Assembly (NCBI GenBank): GCA_017414505.1
Contig: JAFQLQ010000053.1
Coordinates: 1 to 42,405 of the forward strand
Source of the DNA: Clostridia bacterium
Lineage (GTDB): Bacteria; Bacillota; Clostridia; UMGS1840; HGM11507
DNA length: 42,405 nucleotides
Reading direction: 5' to 3'
The translations under genes and the position numbers were made by a program. The first letter of the stretch is position 1, and the number at the start of each line of letters is the position of its first letter. The notes beneath the pieces were generated by a model that saw only the letters and a list, made by a program, of their open reading frames with translations, was not told the DNA's origin and searched no databases. Below, one piece after another: positions 40,136-42,405 of the stretch.

Positions 40136-42145
40136 ATGAGTAATTTAAGATATCCTGCTGTTCCGTTAATAACGGTTGATCCGCATTTTAATATATGGTC
40201 GTGTGCTGATAAGCTTTATGATGATATAACAAGATACTGGACCAGCAGGCGTCAGAATCTGCTTGGGTTAATTAATATAGACGGTAAAACTTTCCGCTTT
40301 ATGGGTAAGCTTCACGCAGACGGTAAATATAATATTGAGCCGGATGTTATTGAACAAAAAAGTGTTAAGGTGTATCCTATGAGAAGTGTTTACACCTTTG
40401 AAAATGAGGCGGTAAGACTTACTCTTACCTTTATGACACCGCTTCTTACCAACGATTTAAAGCTTATGTCAAGACCGGTTTCCTATATAAGCTATAAATT
40501 TGAATCCCTTGATAACAAGGAGCATGAGATAAAGCTTGACTTTTTGTTTGACAGCGAAATTACTGTTAACAACCCCAATCAGGAAATAACTGCCGAAATA
40601 TACGAGGGAGGTATCCGCTGCGGAAAAGGGGACAGAGATGTTCTTTCTCCAACCGCTGTAAAAGGCGATAAGGAAATGGGCGGAGACGACAGAAATATCG
40701 ACTGGGGCTGGCTTCACGTTTTTTCCAAAAACGGCTTTGCTCCCGTAATTAAAACTGTTCGTCAGCTTCACCGTTCAATTGCTGAATTCAGCCACGTTCA
40801 TCCTACCTATAACAAGGAGGAAATAACTCCCGGAAAAAGCTTTTTACCGGTAAATATGGTTGTTTACACAGGTCTTGAAAAAGAATTTACCCTTGCCGAA
40901 AAAGGCGAAGAAGGCTTTATTTGCGTGGCATATGATGATATTCATTCCATAAAATATTTCGGGGAAATTATAGATGCTTACTATAAAAAAGACGGCGAAA
41001 CCTTTGACAGTATATGTAAAAAAGCACTTGAAGAATACGATGAAATTTGTATTAAGGTTGAAAAAGCAGAAAATGAGCTTTTGGAAAAAGCCGCAGCAAT
41101 AAGTCCCAAATATGCAGATATTATTTCGCTTGCATACCGTCAGGTTATTGCAGCTCATAAGCTTACATGGGACGGCAAGGAGCTTCAGTTTTTTTCAAAG
41201 GAATGCTTCAGCAACGGCTGTATAGGAACTCTGGATGTAACTTATCCGTCAATTCCGCTGTTTCTTATGACAAATCCGGCTCTTGTTGAAGGAATGTTAA
41301 ATCCGCTTTTTAAATATGTAAATTCCGGAAACTGGCCTTTTGATTTTGCACCTCACGATGTGGGGCAGTATCCCTTTGCAGGCGGTCAGGTTTACGGTAT
41401 AGATGAAAACGGAAATCAGAAGCTTGAACGTCAGATGCCCGTTGAAGAATGCGGAAACGCAATTTTGTGCGTATATGCAATTTGCCATTATAAAAAGGAC
41501 TTCTCTTATTTTGAAAAGCATAAAGAAATCCTTGAAAAATGGGTGCAGTATCTGTTAAAATTCGGTCTTGATCCTGAAAATCAGCTTTGTACCGATGATT
41601 TTGCAGGTCACCTTGCGCATAACTGCAATCTTTCCTTAAAAGCTATAATGGGCATTGCGGCTTACGGAAAAATGCTGGAAAAAACCGGAAGCAAGGATTC
41701 CGAAGCTTTTATATTAAAAGCGAAAGAATATGCAAAAAAATGGGAAGAAACAGCTTCTTCTTCCGACCATTTCCGTCTTGCTTTTGACAAAGAGGATACA
41801 TGGAGCATTAAATATAATATGGTTTGGGATAAAATTTTCGGATGGGGAATTTTTTCACCGGACATAGCAGAAAAAGAAGTAAAATATTATATGTCACAGG
41901 TTAGAAAATACGGTATTCCGCTTGATTCAAGAAGCGATTACACAAAGACAGACTGGATGATGTGGTCTGCCTGTATTACGGATAATATTGAATACCGTGA
42001 TATGGTTATAAACACAATGTGGGATATGTTAAACGAAACAAAAAGCAGAGCTCCGTTTACGGACTGGTATTATGCTTCAACGGCAATGCAGTGCGGCTTC
42101 CAGAACAGAACTGTTCAGGGCGGACTTTTTATACCTATGATTTAG
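40136..42145 (+). CDS. Glutaminase A-like protein (DUF5127/DUF4965/DUF1793)
   Basis: A 669-residue member of the glutaminase A-like family, found in fungi and many Bacteroidetes and Clostridia; the bacterial reaction is not settled, and (alpha/alpha)6-barrel glycosidase-type activity is plausible. Recognisable parts are the start RYPAVPLITVDPHFNIWS, the central LDVTYPSIPLFLMTNPALV and WPFDFAPHDVGQYP, and GIPLDSRSDYTKTDWMMW near the end. There is no signal peptide. The ATG at 40136 is preceded by AAGAAGG; the frame's earlier ATG at 40091 falls in the -10 box. Its stop lies in a hairpin that has been split by an insertion. Confidence 0.83.
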   Translation: MSNLRYPAVPLITVDPHFNIWSCADKLYDDITRYWTSRRQNLLGLINIDGKTFRFMGKLHADGKYNIEPDVIEQKSVKVYPMRSVYTFENEAVRLTLTFMTPLLTNDLKLMSRPVSYISYKFESLDNKEHEIKLDFLFDSEITVNNPNQEITAEIYEGGIRCGKGDRDVLSPTAVKGDKEMGGDDRNIDWGWLHVFSKNGFAPVIKTVRQLHRSIAEFSHVHPTYNKEEITPGKSFLPVNMVVYTGLEKEFTLAEKGEEGFICVAYDDIHSIKYFGEIIDAYYKKDGETFDSICKKALEEYDEICIKVEKAENELLEKAAAISPKYADIISLAYRQVIAAHKLTWDGKELQFFSKECFSNGCIGTLDVTYPSIPLFLMTNPALVEGMLNPLFKYVNSGNWPFDFAPHDVGQYPFAGGQVYGIDENGNQKLERQMPVEECGNAILCVYAICHYKKDFSYFEKHKEILEKWVQYLLKFGLDPENQLCTDDFAGHLAHNCNLSLKAIMGIAAYGKMLEKTGSKDSEAFILKAKEYAKKWEETASSSDHFRLAFDKEDTWSIKYNMVWDKIFGWGIFSPDIAEKEVKYYMSQVRKYGIPLDSRSDYTKTDWMMWSACITDNIEYRDMVINTMWDMLNETKSRAPFTDWYYASTAMQCGFQNRTVQGGLFIPMI

Positions 42146-42180
42146 TTGATTAAGGCAGATTATTCTTCAGAATAATCTGC
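42143..42180 (+). terminator. Terminator hairpin of the glutaminase-like gene, 3' arm displaced
   Basis: GCAGATTATTCT (42155-42166) and AGAATAATCTGC (42169-42180) form the inner stem. The outer part, TAGTTGATTAA (42143-42153), finds its partner only at 42395-42405, beyond a 207 bp insertion. Together they would have made a stem of about 24 bp. Confidence 0.7.
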
Positions 42181-42387
42181 TCAGACTGTCGAAAAAGTCG
42201 GTCTACCGCAGAAAAAATATTTATTAATGAAAAAGTGCCGGTGAAAAGCCTCTCACTTTGGGAGAGGTGTCACGAAGTGACGGAGAGGGTGAAAGACTCA
42301 CGTCCACTGCTATCCGCCAAAATGAGCCTTGCCGTACCTTAGTACTGTCTGCATTCATTTTGACGAAATATACCTTCCTTTTTCGGC
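42181..42387 (+). mobile_element. 207 bp non-autonomous insertion inside the terminator
   Basis: It starts with TCAGACTGTCGAAAAAGTC, as the IS at the left edge does, and ends in CCTTTTTCGGC; CGAAAAAG at both ends can serve as a short inverted repeat. ATCTGC stands on each side (42175-42180 and 42388-42393), a likely 6 bp target duplication. No gene is inside. It carries one copy of the DUF559-type repeat and an inverted CAAAATGA/TCATTTTG pair (42318-42325, 42357-42364). Confidence 0.6.
42244..42293 (+). repeat. Orphan DUF559-associated repeat unit
   Basis: AAAGCCTCTC tip, the ACTTTGGGAGAGGT hairpin arm, a GTCACGAAGTGAC palindrome and GGAGAGGG tail. It resembles the units around the DUF559 gene but is single and lies inside the 207 bp insertion. 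Confidence 0.65.
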
Positions 42388-42405
42388 ATCTGCTTTAATC
42401 AACTA

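Overview
The window looks like a chromosomal segment of an AT-rich, spore-lineage Firmicute (class Clostridia, probably an uncultured gut member). The reasons are near-consensus TTGACA/TATAAT promoters with 16-18 bp spacers, strong GGAGG ribosome binding sites, and Firmicute gene order and families: pth-mfd, a PrsA-type lipoprotein, the YmfF/YmfH pair, lgt, dprA-topA-trmFO, and a zinc-binding L33. SLH domains, a PTS IIC permease and many carbohydrate-active genes fit as well. I see no rRNA, tRNA or CRISPR array.

Layout. (1) 1-4.6 kb is a patchy left flank: the first codons of an IS1182-like transposase and its presumed IS end, a conserved clostridial protein of unknown function, a PnuC-type transporter behind a hairpin/U-run leader, a DUF559 nuclease gene bracketed by inverted repeats, an SGNH hydrolase, a remnant of a four-helix-bundle gene, and an EEP-family hydrolase. 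(2) 4.7-21.6 kb is a housekeeping block, all on the plus strand: pth-mfd, prsA-like, ymfF-ymfH-lgt, dprA, topA-trmFO, rpmG-secE-nusG-rplK-rplA and rplJ-rplL. It carries an L10 leader and two sites that resemble the L1-binding stalk of 23S rRNA. The usual rpoB-rpoC do not follow rplL; a terminator and repeats do. (3) 21.6-28.0 kb is accessory: a minus-strand operon of five zinc-ribbon membrane proteins plus a lipoprotein, with a divergent ribbon-helix-helix gene whose likely operator lies on the operon promoter. Next come a membrane Ser/Thr kinase and a divergent HTH gene with interlocked promoters, and a GNAT gene broken by one stop codon. (4) 28.1-42.1 kb looks like a carbohydrate or metabolite-use region: a 1029-residue putative glycoside hydrolase, a PTS_EIIC_2 permease, small membrane proteins, an SLH-anchored chimera, a GH123-like (DUF4091) hydrolase, an AraC-type DNA-binding domain fused to a complete glycyl radical enzyme, a free-standing AraC regulator, and a glutaminase-A-like (DUF4965) protein. 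(5) 42.1-42.4 kb holds a terminator hairpin apparently split by a 207 bp insertion that shares its end with the IS at the left edge.

The most novel item is the AraC-glycyl radical enzyme fusion at 36.5-39.2 kb. It keeps the radical-site motifs and has a strong internal ribosome binding site and ATG exactly at the domain boundary, so it could make both a DNA-binding fusion and a free enzyme. No activating radical-SAM enzyme is encoded in the window. Two mobile systems are also of interest: the DUF559 gene inside inverted repeats, with orphan repeat copies elsewhere, and the terminator-targeting IS with its short derivative.

Start sites were moved from the longest reading frame wherever a promoter or ribosome binding site rules the longer form out. 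All family names come from reading translated sequence by eye; no database search was run.
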